A stretch of DNA of 37,149 nt from JBFMFE01 sp040752295. Its GTDB lineage: Bacteria > UBP15 > UBA6099 > JBFMBQ01. The stretch lies in NCBI GenBank assembly GCA_040752295.1, contig JBFMFE010000159.1, positions 1-37,149 of the forward strand. The letters run 5' to 3'. Shown piece after piece: positions 1 to 8,267 of the stretch; within the stretch, counting starts at the first letter, position 1; every line of letters starts with the position of its first letter. The notes beneath the pieces were generated by a model. That model did no database searches and was not told the DNA's origin. It was given only the letters and a program-made list of their open reading frames with translations. The translations under genes were made by a program, and so were the position numbers.

Positions 1-1
1 C

Positions 2-802
2 GAGCGCCCCGACCCGGGCGCAGTCGAGCGGGTGGACGTGTACGCGAGCCTTCTGACTGTGAAGATGGACGACTTCTCGCGGGCATTCGTGAGGCACGAG
101 GCGAGTTCGCCCGTCACAGTGAATTTCTACCTGCCGTACAACGTCGCCGCCGGCATAATGGACGGCGAGCTTACGCCCGTGCAGTTCACGCCGAACCGCA
201 TACGGGACACCGCCGTGTGGAACCTCGCCCGGCGCGTGAGGGTGCACCACGACCTCCACCTGACCGGGCTTGTCCTCGACGAACTCGCGCGGATAATAGA
301 CATGCGGTACGTGGTGCGGCACATGAACTGGCGCGCCCTGAGCCAGATTCTCAGGCAGGTCGGACCCGCGCCTTTCAGCCGCATCGCGGGCTACAAACCC
401 ATACACGAGACGCTCCGCGACGCTGCGAACATACTTTACCGGTCGTTCAAAACGCGCGCCGAGACCCGCCAGGGCGAATTCGTTCCGGACGACATCGCGA
501 GCTTCCGCATGAACTTCGGCGCGAGGGTCAGGATCACGCTCAAAAACGGAAGAGTCCTTGAAAGCGAACAGGACGTGCCGTACGGCGCCGCGGGAAGACC
601 GCTCGAAGAAAAGCGCATCGAGGTGATTCGAAAGTTCAGGCAGGAAGCCGCGCTCTCGCTGCCGGGCAAAGCGGTGGGACACGCGATAAACAGAATTTCA
701 GACTTCGAAAACCTCGACCACGCCGCCGTCCGGAACCTCGTCCAGATATGCGCCGGCGCGACCGAGCCGGGAAAAGCGCGGCAGCAGAGAGCGGCGCTGT
801 GA
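2..802 (+). CDS. MmgE/PrpD family protein, C-terminal part (5' end outside window)
   Basis: The reading frame is open to the left edge, so this is the 3' part of a longer gene. A GTG at 32 is only an internal codon. The visible protein matches the C-terminal half of MmgE/PrpD proteins (2-methylcitrate dehydratase, aconitate decarboxylase and relatives). It has a segment of the type LPYNVAAGIMDGELTPVQF, as these enzymes show after the active-site half, and later RVRITLKNGRVLES followed by DVPYG and a KFR segment, typical of the family's C-terminal domain. About 60 residues between these segments are longer than I expect, so the exact subfamily is uncertain. The catalytic N-terminal half is not visible, so substrate cannot be assigned. 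Its TGA stop overlaps the GTG start of cinA, suggesting translational coupling. Confidence 0.62.
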   Translation, partial: ERPDPGAVERVDVYASLLTVKMDDFSRAFVRHEASSPVTVNFYLPYNVAAGIMDGELTPVQFTPNRIRDTAVWNLARRVRVHHDLHLTGLVLDELARIIDMRYVVRHMNWRALSQILRQVGPAPFSRIAGYKPIHETLRDAANILYRSFKTRAETRQGEFVPDDIASFRMNFGARVRITLKNGRVLESEQDVPYGAAGRPLEEKRIEVIRKFRQEAALSLPGKAVGHAINRISDFENLDHAAVRNLVQICAGATEPGKARQQRAAL

Positions 803-2070
803 CCAGACGGAACATCACGGCTGAAATCATCACGGTCGGAAACGAGCTTCTCGAAGGCAGGATTCAGGACACGAACGCGCAGCGGCTCACCGAGAAGCTC
901 GCGGGCGCGGGCGTCAGGGCTGTGAGGCGCACCACGGTCGGCGACGACGCCGGGGACGTCGCCGACGCGCTGAGACGCTCCAGCGCCGGGATCGTGCTCG
1001 TCACCGGCGGGCTGGGACCGACGGTGGACGACCGCACGATGGAGGCAGCCTCCGCCGCGCTCGGCGTCCCGCTCGTCAGAAACGAGGAGTCCGAAGACCG
1101 CATACGGCGGTTCTTCCGTGAACTCAAGCTGGATTTCCACGAGGACGCGCTGAAACAGGCGATGGCGCCGGAGGGCGCCGTCGTTCTTCCCAACGCCGTC
1201 GGCACCGCCCCGGGTTCAATCGTGAAAAAGGACGGCAGGTTCTTCGTCTTCATGCCGGGCGTCCCCGCTGAAATGGAATCCATGATGGACGCGGCGCTCG
1301 GACACGTTCTCGCGGGACGCGGCGCGGGCGAAACGGTCCTCCGCGCGTCCCTGAAGACGTTCGGAACCGGCGAGACGCAACTCCAGCGGATGATGCCCTC
1401 GCGGCTGCTCGAATCGAAGAACCCCGAGACAGCCTTTCTGCCCGCGAGGTACGAAGTCGAAATCAGGTTCACCGCATACGGGAAGACCGAGGCGGAGGCG
1501 AGGGAGGTGCTCGACGGAGCGCTGGGCGAGGCGCGGGGCGCCCTTGGCGATTACGTTTACGGCGAGGACGATGACACGCTCGAATCGGTGGCGGTGGGGC
1601 TGCTGAAGAAAAAGGGACTGACGCTCGGATGCGCGGAGTCGTGCTCCGGTGGATGGCTCAGTTCGCGGCTCGTGTCCATCCCGGGAGCGTCCGAGGTCTT
1701 CAAAGGCTCGATAGTGGCGTACACGACGAGGATAAAGGAAAAGCTCCTGCGCGTGCCTCCGAGGGAGCTTGCGCGCCACGGCACGGTGTCCGAGGGAATG
1801 GCGCAGGCGATGGCGCTCCAGGCTCTGGAGAGGCTCGACACCGACGTGGGGGTTTCCATAACGGGGAACGCCGGACCCACCGCGGGCGACCCGTGGGAAG
1901 AGGTCGGACAGGTCTTCGCCGCCGTCGCCGTCAGGGGAAAGAAGGGGAAGCCCTCGGCGGCGGGACGGAAACTGAACAGGCCCCGCAACGACGTGCGGTA
2001 CATTTCCACCTCGATCGCGCTGGACCTTCTGAGGCGGGAGATTCTTTCGCTTCCCGTAACTGTTTACTGA
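799..2070 (+). CDS. cinA: CinA: competence/damage-inducible protein A, putative nicotinamide-nucleotide amidohydrolase
   Basis: The protein has the CinA architecture. The N-terminal MoCF/MoaB-like domain carries ITVGNELLEGRIQDTN (about residues 9-24) and VTGGLGPTVDD (about 70-80). The C-terminal PncC-type domain begins near residue 275 with CAESCSGGWLSSRL and continues with SITGNAGPTAG. In known members the C-terminal domain deamidates nicotinamide mononucleotide in pyridine-nucleotide salvage, and the N-terminal domain acts on ADP-ribose. I chose GTG 799 because it overlaps the upstream stop in a GTGA arrangement and the protein then begins just before the conserved ITVGNELL segment. An in-frame ATG at 748 would lie deep in the upstream gene. 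The length, 423 residues, is normal for full-length CinA. Confidence 0.93.
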   Translation: MTRRNITAEIITVGNELLEGRIQDTNAQRLTEKLAGAGVRAVRRTTVGDDAGDVADALRRSSAGIVLVTGGLGPTVDDRTMEAASAALGVPLVRNEESEDRIRRFFRELKLDFHEDALKQAMAPEGAVVLPNAVGTAPGSIVKKDGRFFVFMPGVPAEMESMMDAALGHVLAGRGAGETVLRASLKTFGTGETQLQRMMPSRLLESKNPETAFLPARYEVEIRFTAYGKTEAEAREVLDGALGEARGALGDYVYGEDDDTLESVAVGLLKKKGLTLGCAESCSGGWLSSRLVSIPGASEVFKGSIVAYTTRIKEKLLRVPPRELARHGTVSEGMAQAMALQALERLDTDVGVSITGNAGPTAGDPWEEVGQVFAAVAVRGKKGKPSAAGRKLNRPRNDVRYISTSIALDLLRREILSLPVTVY

Positions 2071-2084
2071 AATGAAGTTTGGTC

Positions 2085-2230
2085 TTGAAAGAAATGTAGA
2101 ATGTAGAATGACCAATGCAGAATGTAGATGTTCAAATCTTTCCTTTTACATTCAGAGTTCTACATTTTAGATTCATCATTCTCTTTTCTTTCTCTTTCGC
2201 TCACATCACTTCAGATTGGTAAATAGTTAC
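2085..2230 (+). repeat. Intergenic repeats between cinA and ilvC
   Basis: The gap 2071-2436 is AT-rich on its left side. It holds several copies of the short unit GTAGAAT (about 2095-2125) and its complement (about 2150-2175). The stretch 2173-2230 is, in reverse complement, about 90% identical to 14628-14686 between sdhA and sdhB, differing by a few substitutions and one indel. The rest of the gap, 2231-2420, is GC-rich leader before ilvC with no convincing gene or riboswitch. ATG-containing frames there lack a homology or ribosome-site signal. Confidence 0.75.
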
Positions 2231-2436
2231 CGCATCCCTGAATTTTCCGGTTCGCGTCCCGATTCTTGCCCTTTGGTGAGAATCCTCATAAAATTATGTG
2301 AAATTCGCGCTCTCTAATCCGGCGCGCCGCCGCCGGACGAAGCAGCGAAGGCGCGCGTCCGCCGGGTTCGCGTCTTCTCCGCAGGATCGGCGTTCCGGAC
2401 GCGGACGACTGCAAAAACGGCTGGAGGTAATCGCAG

Positions 2437-3435
2437 ATGGCAAAGATATATTACGACGCCGACGCGGACCTCGGGGTCCTCGAGGGAAAAAGGATCGCCG
2501 TGATCGGCTATGGAAGCCAGGGGCACGCGCAGGCGCAGAACCTGCGCGACTCCGGACTCGACGTCGTGGTGGGACTGCGGAAGGGAAGCGGCTCGTGGGA
2601 CAGGGTGAAATCCGACGGACTCGAGCCGATGGAGATCGCAGCCGCGGCGCGGTCGGCGCGCGTGGTGCAGGTCCTCATACCCGACCACCTTCAGGCGCAG
2701 GTGTACGCCGATGACATAAGCCCCGCCATGGAAAAGGGCAAGACGCTGATGTTCTCCCACGGGTTCAACGTACACTTCGGGCAGATCGCGCCGGAGCCGG
2801 ACGTTGACGTTGCGATGGTCGCGCCGAAGGGACCTGGGCATCTCGTCCGGCGCGTGTACCTCGAGGGGGGCGGCGTTCCCGCGCTCGTCGCCGTGAGCCG
2901 TGACGCGACGGGCGGCGCGCTGGCAACGGCTCTCGCGTACGCGAAGGGCATCGGGGCGACGCGCGCGGGCGTCATCGGGACCACGTTCAGGGAAGAGACC
3001 GAGACCGACCTTTTCGGCGAGCAGTGCGTGCTGTGCGGCGGCGCGTCGGAGCTTGTGAAGGCGGGCTTCGAGACGCTCGTGGAGGCGGGCTACCAGCCCG
3101 AGATCGCCTACTTCGAGTGCCTGCACGAACTGAAGCTCATCGTGGACCTCATGTACGAGGGGGGGCTTTCGCGCATGAGGGACTCGGTGAGCGACACCGC
3201 CGAGTACGGCGACATGACCCGCGGGCGGCGCATCATCACCGCGGGTACGAGGGAGGAGATGAAAAAGATTCTCGCCGAGGTGCAGGACGGCTCCTTCGCG
3301 CGCGAATGGATGGAGGAAAACAGGAAGGGGCGCCCGCTCTTCAACGAACTGGCGCGGAAGGAAAAGGAGCACGTCATAGAGGAGGTCGGGAAAAAACTGA
3401 GAGCCATGATGGGCTGGCTGGGAGAGAAGAAATGA
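2437..3435 (+). CDS. ilvC: Ketol-acid reductoisomerase (class I)
   Basis: This is the second enzyme of valine, isoleucine and leucine synthesis: it isomerises and reduces acetolactate or acetohydroxybutyrate to the dihydroxy acid. The 332-residue length fits the short class I form. The N-terminal Rossmann fold has IAVIGYGSQGHAQAQNL (about residues 20-36), followed by VGLRKGS, the loop that binds the cofactor 2'-phosphate in NADPH-dependent members. APKGPGHLVRR (about 129-139) and the knotted C-terminal domain with ETDLFGEQ and ECLHELKLIVDLMYEGG carry the metal- and substrate-binding acidic residues. ATG 2437 follows a GGAGG ribosome site at about 2421. The stop overlaps leuA in ATGA, so the two are cotranslated. 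No ilvB/ilvN genes are in view. Confidence 0.97.
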   Translation: MAKIYYDADADLGVLEGKRIAVIGYGSQGHAQAQNLRDSGLDVVVGLRKGSGSWDRVKSDGLEPMEIAAAARSARVVQVLIPDHLQAQVYADDISPAMEKGKTLMFSHGFNVHFGQIAPEPDVDVAMVAPKGPGHLVRRVYLEGGGVPALVAVSRDATGGALATALAYAKGIGATRAGVIGTTFREETETDLFGEQCVLCGGASELVKAGFETLVEAGYQPEIAYFECLHELKLIVDLMYEGGLSRMRDSVSDTAEYGDMTRGRRIITAGTREEMKKILAEVQDGSFAREWMEENRKGRPLFNELARKEKEHVIEEVGKKLRAMMGWLGEKK

Positions 3436-5012
3436 AAACGCCGGGAGCGGGAAAAGAAAAGAGACCGGAGCGCGTGATCATCTTCGACACGACGCTGCGG
3501 GACGGCGAGCAGTCGCCGGGCGCGACGATGAACGTCGAGGAGAAGGTCCGGGTGGCGGCGCAGCTGGCGCGCCTGAACGTTGACGTGATCGAAGCCGGAT
3601 TCCCGATCTCGTCGCCGGGCGATTTCGAGGCGGTGACCGCGATATCGCGCAGCGTCGAGGGACCCGTCATCTGCGCCCTGTCGCGGACGGTGAAGGAAGA
3701 CATTGACCGCGCGTGGGAAGCCGTGAAACACGCCGTTCGACCCCGCATCCACACGTTCGTGGCGACATCGGCCGTGCACATGAAGAAAAAGCTGCGCAAG
3801 ACGCCCGCGCAGGTGATCAGGATGGCGGAGGACGCCGTGAAGCGCGCGAAGGGACGCACTCCCGACGTCGAGTTTTCGCCCGAGGACGCCGCGCGCACCG
3901 GCTTCGATTTCCTCTGCGAAATCGTCGAAAAAGCCATCGCCGCCGGCGCGACGACCGTCAACATCCCCGACACCGTGGGCTACACGACGCCGGTCGAGTT
4001 CGGCGACCTCATACGGCGACTCATACGCAGGGTCCCTAACTCGAAGAAGTCGATCATCAGCGTGCACTGCCACAACGACCTCGGGCTGGCGACGGCGAAC
4101 TCGCTCGCGGCGGTCATCGCCGGCGCGCGGCAGGTGGAATGCACGATCAACGGGCTGGGCGAGCGCGCCGGCAACGCCTCCCTCGAGGAAATCGTCATGA
4201 CCCTGCACACGAGGCGGGACCTCCTGCCGTTCACAACGGGCATAGTGACGACGGAAATCCACAAGACGAGCAGGCTGGTCTCGAGCGTCACCGGCATAAA
4301 CGTTCAGCCGAACAAGGCGATCGTCGGCAGGAACGCCTTCGCGCACGAGGCGGGCATCCACCAGGACGGCGTCATAAAGGACCGCCGGACATACGAGATA
4401 ATGGACGCCGAGACCATCGGGCTGACCAGCAGCACGCTCGTCCTGGGCAAGCACTCGGGAAGGCACGCGTTCGCCGGGAAGGTCAGGGAACTCGGCTTCG
4501 ACCTGAAGCCCGCGGACGTCAACCGCGCGTTCGCCCGCTTCAAGGAAATCGCCGACATGAAAAAGGAGATAACAGACCTGGACATACAGTCAATCATCGA
4601 GGACGAGATAATACGCATACCGGAGACGTTCAGTCTCGAATCGGTGAACGTGATGTGCGGCGGCAGGGTGAAAGCGACGGCGATGATCGAAATGATGACA
4701 GACGGCAAAAAGGTGGAAAAATCCGCGATCGGCGTCGGCCCCGTGGACGCCGTCTACCAGTGCATCAAGAAGATAACGAAGGTCCCCAACCGCCTCGTGG
4801 ATTTCAACGTGAAATCGGTCACGGGCGGCATTGACGCAATCGGTGAGGTCACGGTGAAGCTCGCCGACGAGCAGGGCAGAATCTTCACGGGCAGGGGGGC
4901 GAGCCTGGACATCATCGAGTCCAGCGCGAAGGCGTACGTCAACGCCATAAACAAGATCGTTCACTGGGAGGGCACACATCCCGCAAGACCGGGGGGAGCG
5001 AAGGGATTGTGA
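3432..5012 (+). CDS. leuA: 2-isopropylmalate synthase
   Basis: This is the first committed step of leucine synthesis: acetyl-CoA condenses with 2-oxoisovalerate. The 526-residue protein starts at ATG 3432, overlapping the ilvC stop by 4 nt; the frame stays open upstream only as an accident inside ilvC. The catalytic TIM barrel begins with FDTTLRDGEQSPGATM (about residues 18-33) and includes the metal-binding HCHNDLGLATANS (about 212-224) and GLGERAGNASLEE. NAFAHEAGIHQDGV and LGKHSGRHAF mark the linker subdomain. The C-terminal 130 residues resemble the LeuA regulatory domain that gives leucine feedback in known enzymes. Homocitrate and citramalate synthases are related, but these motifs and the ilvC partner favour LeuA. 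Confidence 0.94.
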   Translation: MKTPGAGKEKRPERVIIFDTTLRDGEQSPGATMNVEEKVRVAAQLARLNVDVIEAGFPISSPGDFEAVTAISRSVEGPVICALSRTVKEDIDRAWEAVKHAVRPRIHTFVATSAVHMKKKLRKTPAQVIRMAEDAVKRAKGRTPDVEFSPEDAARTGFDFLCEIVEKAIAAGATTVNIPDTVGYTTPVEFGDLIRRLIRRVPNSKKSIISVHCHNDLGLATANSLAAVIAGARQVECTINGLGERAGNASLEEIVMTLHTRRDLLPFTTGIVTTEIHKTSRLVSSVTGINVQPNKAIVGRNAFAHEAGIHQDGVIKDRRTYEIMDAETIGLTSSTLVLGKHSGRHAFAGKVRELGFDLKPADVNRAFARFKEIADMKKEITDLDIQSIIEDEIIRIPETFSLESVNVMCGGRVKATAMIEMMTDGKKVEKSAIGVGPVDAVYQCIKKITKVPNRLVDFNVKSVTGGIDAIGEVTVKLADEQGRIFTGRGASLDIIESSAKAYVNAINKIVHWEGTHPARPGGAKGL

Positions 5013-5069
5013 CCGCCGCCGCGCAGCGCCGGGCGGACGGAGTGAAGCGTGACTGCCGGAGGGGCTAAA

Positions 5070-5879
5070 GTGAAGGGTAAAAGGCGCATAAGGGTGCTCG
5101 TCTCCGGCGCATGCGGGAGGATGGGCAGGGAAGTGGTGCGGGCGGTCGCCGCGGAAAAGGACATGGCGGTGGCGGGGGGGGTGGACGTCGCGGGCGAGGG
5201 CCGAGACGTCGGCGAGCAGGCGGGTGCGGGCAGGCTGGGCGTCCCCGTGACGTCCGACCTGAAGGAGGCGCTGTCCGCCGCCGCGCCGGACGTCGTCGTG
5301 GATTTCACCACCGCCGCCGGCTTCGAAGGGCGGGCGATGGAGATTCTGCGCCGGAACTGCCGCCTCGTCGCGGGGACGACCGGCATCCCCGAACCCGCGC
5401 TCGAAAAGATAAGAAAAACATCCGAACGCCGCGGGCTTGGGGTGATCGTCGCCCCGAACTTCGCCGTCGGCGCCGTACTCATGATGAACTTCGCCAGGCA
5501 GGCGGCTCGATTCCTGCCCGACGTCGAGATAGTCGAGCTGCACCACGACCGCAAGGCGGACGCTCCCTCGGGAACGGCGCTCTACACAGCCGGACTCGTC
5601 AACGGCGCGCTCCGCGGCGCTCCGGGCGCGAAAGACCCCACGAAAACCCTGAAGCTGAAGGGATGCCGCGGCGGAAGGGCGGGAAGGGTGACGGTTCACA
5701 GCGTGCGCCTCCCGGGCTTTTTAGCCCACCAGGAAGTGATCTTCGGCGGTCCCGGGCAGACGCTCACGATACGGCACGACACGACTTCGCGCGAAGCCTT
5801 CATGCCCGGCGTGCTGTTCGCGGTCCGCGCCGTCGTAAAACTCGACCGCTTCGTGTACGGGCTTGAGAACCTTATGTGA
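5070..5879 (+). CDS. dapB: 4-hydroxy-tetrahydrodipicolinate reductase
   Basis: DapB reduces 4-hydroxy-tetrahydrodipicolinate with NAD(P)H in the diaminopimelate/lysine pathway, feeding peptidoglycan. The N-terminal dinucleotide fold shows VSGACGRMGREV (about residues 11-22) and VDFTT. The catalytic and substrate signature ELHHDRKADAPSGTA lies near residues 155-169. The C-terminal GFLAHQEVIFGG and LTIRHDTTSREAFMPG segments are typical. I prefer GTG 5070, because GGAGGGG at 5058-5064 sits 5 nt upstream; GTG 5049 is in frame but has no better site. The gene follows leuA after 57 nt and is probably in the same transcript. Length, 269 residues, is normal. Confidence 0.94.
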   Translation: MKGKRRIRVLVSGACGRMGREVVRAVAAEKDMAVAGGVDVAGEGRDVGEQAGAGRLGVPVTSDLKEALSAAAPDVVVDFTTAAGFEGRAMEILRRNCRLVAGTTGIPEPALEKIRKTSERRGLGVIVAPNFAVGAVLMMNFARQAARFLPDVEIVELHHDRKADAPSGTALYTAGLVNGALRGAPGAKDPTKTLKLKGCRGGRAGRVTVHSVRLPGFLAHQEVIFGGPGQTLTIRHDTTSREAFMPGVLFAVRAVVKLDRFVYGLENLM

Positions 5880-5905
5880 GGCGACACGGGGTCCCGCAAA
5901 AAAGG

Positions 5906-6060
5906 AATGCAGAATGTCCAATCTAAAATGTAGAAGTAAAAAGAAAATGACAGGCTGGAAGCCTGTCCCACTGAAAGGCTGGAAGCCTGTCCCAATTCCC
6001 GGCTCCATGGCGGAGCATGGAGCCGGCGAGCTGATTATACACCGAAGTCATCCAGTTCAA
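5906..6060 (+). repeat. Composite palindromic repeat, copy 1
   Basis: A mosaic of short palindromic units follows dapB. It contains a GTAGAA-type stretch, then GACAGGCTGGAAGCCTGTC (5949-5967, an 8-bp stem with a 3-nt loop), a second shorter copy of the same hairpin about 26 bp later, then GGCTCCATG/CATGGAGCC (6001-6024, a 9-bp stem). The same units in the same order and orientation occur at 28932-29092. The similarity continues into the flanking GTTCAAG sequence, so this is one repeated element rather than chance hairpins. Confidence 0.88.
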
Positions 6061-6130
6061 GAAATCATTCAAATCGGCGAAGGATTCGAGAAATTGCCTT
6101 TTTTTATACTTCGGTTTCTTTTTCCGATTC

Positions 6131-6170
6131 GTTCTACATTCTACATTCAAAATTCTACATTCTACATTCG
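6131..6170 (+). repeat. CTACATT-type tandem short repeat
   Basis: Four copies of TTCTACA/TTCTACATTC-like units stand in 40 bp. They are the reverse complement of the GTAGAATGTAGAAT units at about 2090-2125 and 28935-28970. No gene is visible between dapB and about 6300 apart from these repeats. Confidence 0.7.
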
Positions 6171-6300
6171 TATTTCAGACTCGCTGCAAAGGCAAGAAGG
6201 GCGCATCAACTTTCCCCCCATACTTTGGAACGTTACTAAACTCTTTCCATCCGAAACGTCCTGCGGGCTTACGGCGCGTCCCGGAGTATTCCGGGCGGAA

Positions 6301-6606
6301 CGAAGGGGCTGGATCGGACTCCTGCGCGAACTCGCCGAGTCGGTCGAACTGAGACGGAAAAGCTCCACCGGGCTCATCCGCGTGATACTCGAAAAGATGA
6401 AGGCTGAGCGGGAGGAATCGCGGCAGATCATCGCCGACGTCCTGAAGGACGTCTTCAGTTCGGCGGGACTCGCGACGCGTTCCGACCTCAAGGAAATACG
6501 CGACAGGCTGGATTACCTGGGCAGAAAAACGTCGCGCATCGAAACCGCCGGCGGAAAAGGAGCGAAGCGGAAAACCGGAGCGCGGAGGAAATCCGGGGGC
6601 GGATGA
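6301..6606 (+). pseudogene. Phasin-like coiled-coil protein, 5'-truncated or with unclear start
   Basis: From about 6307 to the stop at 6606 one frame has the GC-rich third positions and amino-acid pattern of a real gene. It encodes LLRELAESVELRRKSS, EKMKAEREESRQIIADVLK and LATRSDLKEIRDRLDYL, followed by a lysine/arginine-rich tail. This resembles the C-terminal two thirds of small phasin-type (poly-hydroxyalkanoate granule-associated-like) coiled-coil proteins. Such proteins begin with a short hydrophobic helix, which is absent here. No ATG/GTG with a ribosome site precedes the conserved part: GTG 6382 and ATG 6397 are too far in, and the frame upstream runs through repeat DNA back to an ATG at 5863. 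I infer truncation by the repeat-rich segment, but a functional short protein from GTG 6382 is possible. Confidence 0.42.
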
Positions 6607-6649
6607 CCCGCAAACCGGAAACGGGTCGTTCTCACGGGGACGCTACGCG

Positions 6650-8263
6650 ATGAAACTCGGACTTTCGGCGAAGTTCACGGGGCTGATCTTCGCGCTTTTC
6701 GCGTTCACCGCTTACGGAGTTACCCATTTCCACCGCGAGGACGCATTCGACCGGCTGATCGAAGAGCGCAGCGGGACGTTCAGCCGCGCGGCGAAGAGCG
6801 TTGACGTTATGATAGCGGACGCGCGGAGCGTCGAGCGCGAGGGAGCGGTCGAAAAACTCGACTGGCTCGCAGGGGTGACGGGCGCGCGCGTGCTGCTGAC
6901 CGATCCCAGGGGACTGGTGGTTTACGATTCGGAGGACGAGTCCGCCGGCATCAGGGGCGAATGGGAGAACCCCATCCCGCACGGACAGCGCAGGCGGGAC
7001 ACCGCCGTGTTCTACCTCGTGAGGGAGAGCGAGTCCGGAACGGAATACATACCGCTCGATGAAAAACCGGGCGCGCCGCGGCGCGGGGAGAAGGTTTCCC
7101 TCAGGGTCATCGCCCCCCTTCGCGGGAAGGGAAAGAACGGCGGGTTCCTGATCATCATGGACCCGCTCGAGAACGTCCGCGGGGACATCTCGATGACGCG
7201 CTATCCCGTGATCATCTTCATGAGCGTCTGGTTCGTCGTCGCCGCCGCGCTGTTCTGGTTTTTCGTCAACCACAGCGTCCTTGTTCCGGCGAGGCAGCTG
7301 ACGGATTTGTCCCGCAGCGCCGCCCGGAAGGACTTTTCGGGGCGGGTCGAGTTCACCTCCGGCGACGAGATCGCCCTCCTCGGAAAGAGCTTCAACACGA
7401 TGATGTACAACGTCGAGAATTTCCTGCGCGAAGCCGACGAAAGGAACGAGGGACTGATACACCTTTCCTCCGAGCTTGAGGCGCGCAACCAGGACCTTCA
7501 GCGGCGCCAGCGGCTCATAGATTCCGACCTCAAGCTTGCGCACAGCATACAGCAGGAACTCCTCCCTCGCGCCTATCCCCAGATAGAGGGCGTCAGGATC
7601 GCGGCGGTGACCTTCCCCGTCGGCGAGGTCGGCGGCGACTGTTTCGACGTCTACAAACTCGGCGAAAGAAAGCTCGGCGCGTTCATCGGCGACGTGTCCG
7701 GCAAAGGCATATCCGCGGCGCTCGTCATGGCGATGGCGACCATCCTCTTCAGCCAGCTCAAGGACAAGTATCCGTCACCCGACGAAATTCTCACGAAGGT
7801 GAACGAAGTGATGTACCGCCACTTCGGCTCGCAGCACTCCATATACCTCACCTGCTTTTTTTTCTTCCTCGACCTGAACACCATGACGATGAGCTTCTCC
7901 ACGGCGGGGCACACGCCGCCCATACTGCACCGGCGTGAAACCGGCGAGGTGACGTTTCTCGAGGCGGAGGGCTTCGGACTCGGCATGTTCCCGGGCGTGA
8001 GATACGAGAGAAAGACCATGAAGCTCGCCCCCGGCGACAAGATCATCCTCTACACCGACGGCGCGGTGGAATCCCGCAACGAACAGGGCGCGATGTTCGG
8101 AACCGAGCGCCTCGTCGAACGCGTGAAGTTCTACAGCGGCGCCAACAGCTACCAGCTCACGCACAACATCGTGGAGGACGTCGGCGAGTTCGCCGGCGCG
8201 ACCCCGAGGCTGGACGACCTCACCATACTCGTCGTCGAACTTGAAAGGACGCCGGACGGCTGA
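6650..8263 (+). CDS. Membrane-bound PP2C-type (SpoIIE/RsbU) serine phosphatase with HAMP domain
   Basis: A 537-residue sensor phosphatase. TM1 lies at about residues 8-25, followed by an extracytoplasmic sensor region of about 155 residues. TM2 (YPVIIFMSVWFVVAAALFWFF, about 184-204) leads into a HAMP linker with PARQLTDLSRSAARKDFSGRV. A coiled coil (about 255-300) precedes the SpoIIE catalytic domain, with AHSIQQELLP, GDCFD, GDVSGKGISAALVMAMA (metal-binding Asp and GXXG) and AGHTPP. The end has LYTDGAVESRN and LDDLTILVVEL. In the RsbU/SpoIIE family such enzymes dephosphorylate a STAS anti-sigma antagonist. A STAS gene lies 2.7 kb downstream at 11010, a plausible substrate. The sensor stimulus is unknown. 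Confidence 0.92.
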   Translation: MKLGLSAKFTGLIFALFAFTAYGVTHFHREDAFDRLIEERSGTFSRAAKSVDVMIADARSVEREGAVEKLDWLAGVTGARVLLTDPRGLVVYDSEDESAGIRGEWENPIPHGQRRRDTAVFYLVRESESGTEYIPLDEKPGAPRRGEKVSLRVIAPLRGKGKNGGFLIIMDPLENVRGDISMTRYPVIIFMSVWFVVAAALFWFFVNHSVLVPARQLTDLSRSAARKDFSGRVEFTSGDEIALLGKSFNTMMYNVENFLREADERNEGLIHLSSELEARNQDLQRRQRLIDSDLKLAHSIQQELLPRAYPQIEGVRIAAVTFPVGEVGGDCFDVYKLGERKLGAFIGDVSGKGISAALVMAMATILFSQLKDKYPSPDEILTKVNEVMYRHFGSQHSIYLTCFFFFLDLNTMTMSFSTAGHTPPILHRRETGEVTFLEAEGFGLGMFPGVRYERKTMKLAPGDKIILYTDGAVESRNEQGAMFGTERLVERVKFYSGANSYQLTHNIVEDVGEFAGATPRLDDLTILVVELERTPDG

Positions 8264-8267
8264 CGCC

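Noticed and set aside
1216..2115. Long open frames on the - strand opposite cinA (and similarly opposite most + strand genes)
   Set aside because: They follow from GC-rich third codon positions of the real gene. They have no ribosome site, no family similarity and arginine/proline-rich translations.
2231..2436. Possible riboswitch, T-box or leucine attenuator before ilvC
   Set aside because: No run of Leu/Val/Ile codons in a leader peptide, no terminator/antiterminator pair and no T-box consensus that I can see.
2298..2714. Open frame starting upstream of ilvC and running into it
   Set aside because: Arginine-rich shadow of the leader and ilvC; no coding pattern, while ilvC in another frame is certain.
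5880..6180. N-terminal coding extension (from ATG 5863) of the frame ending at 6606
   Set aside because: The translation runs through repeat hairpins (GWKPVP units) and AT-rich repeats with no coding pattern; only the part after about 6300 looks genuine.
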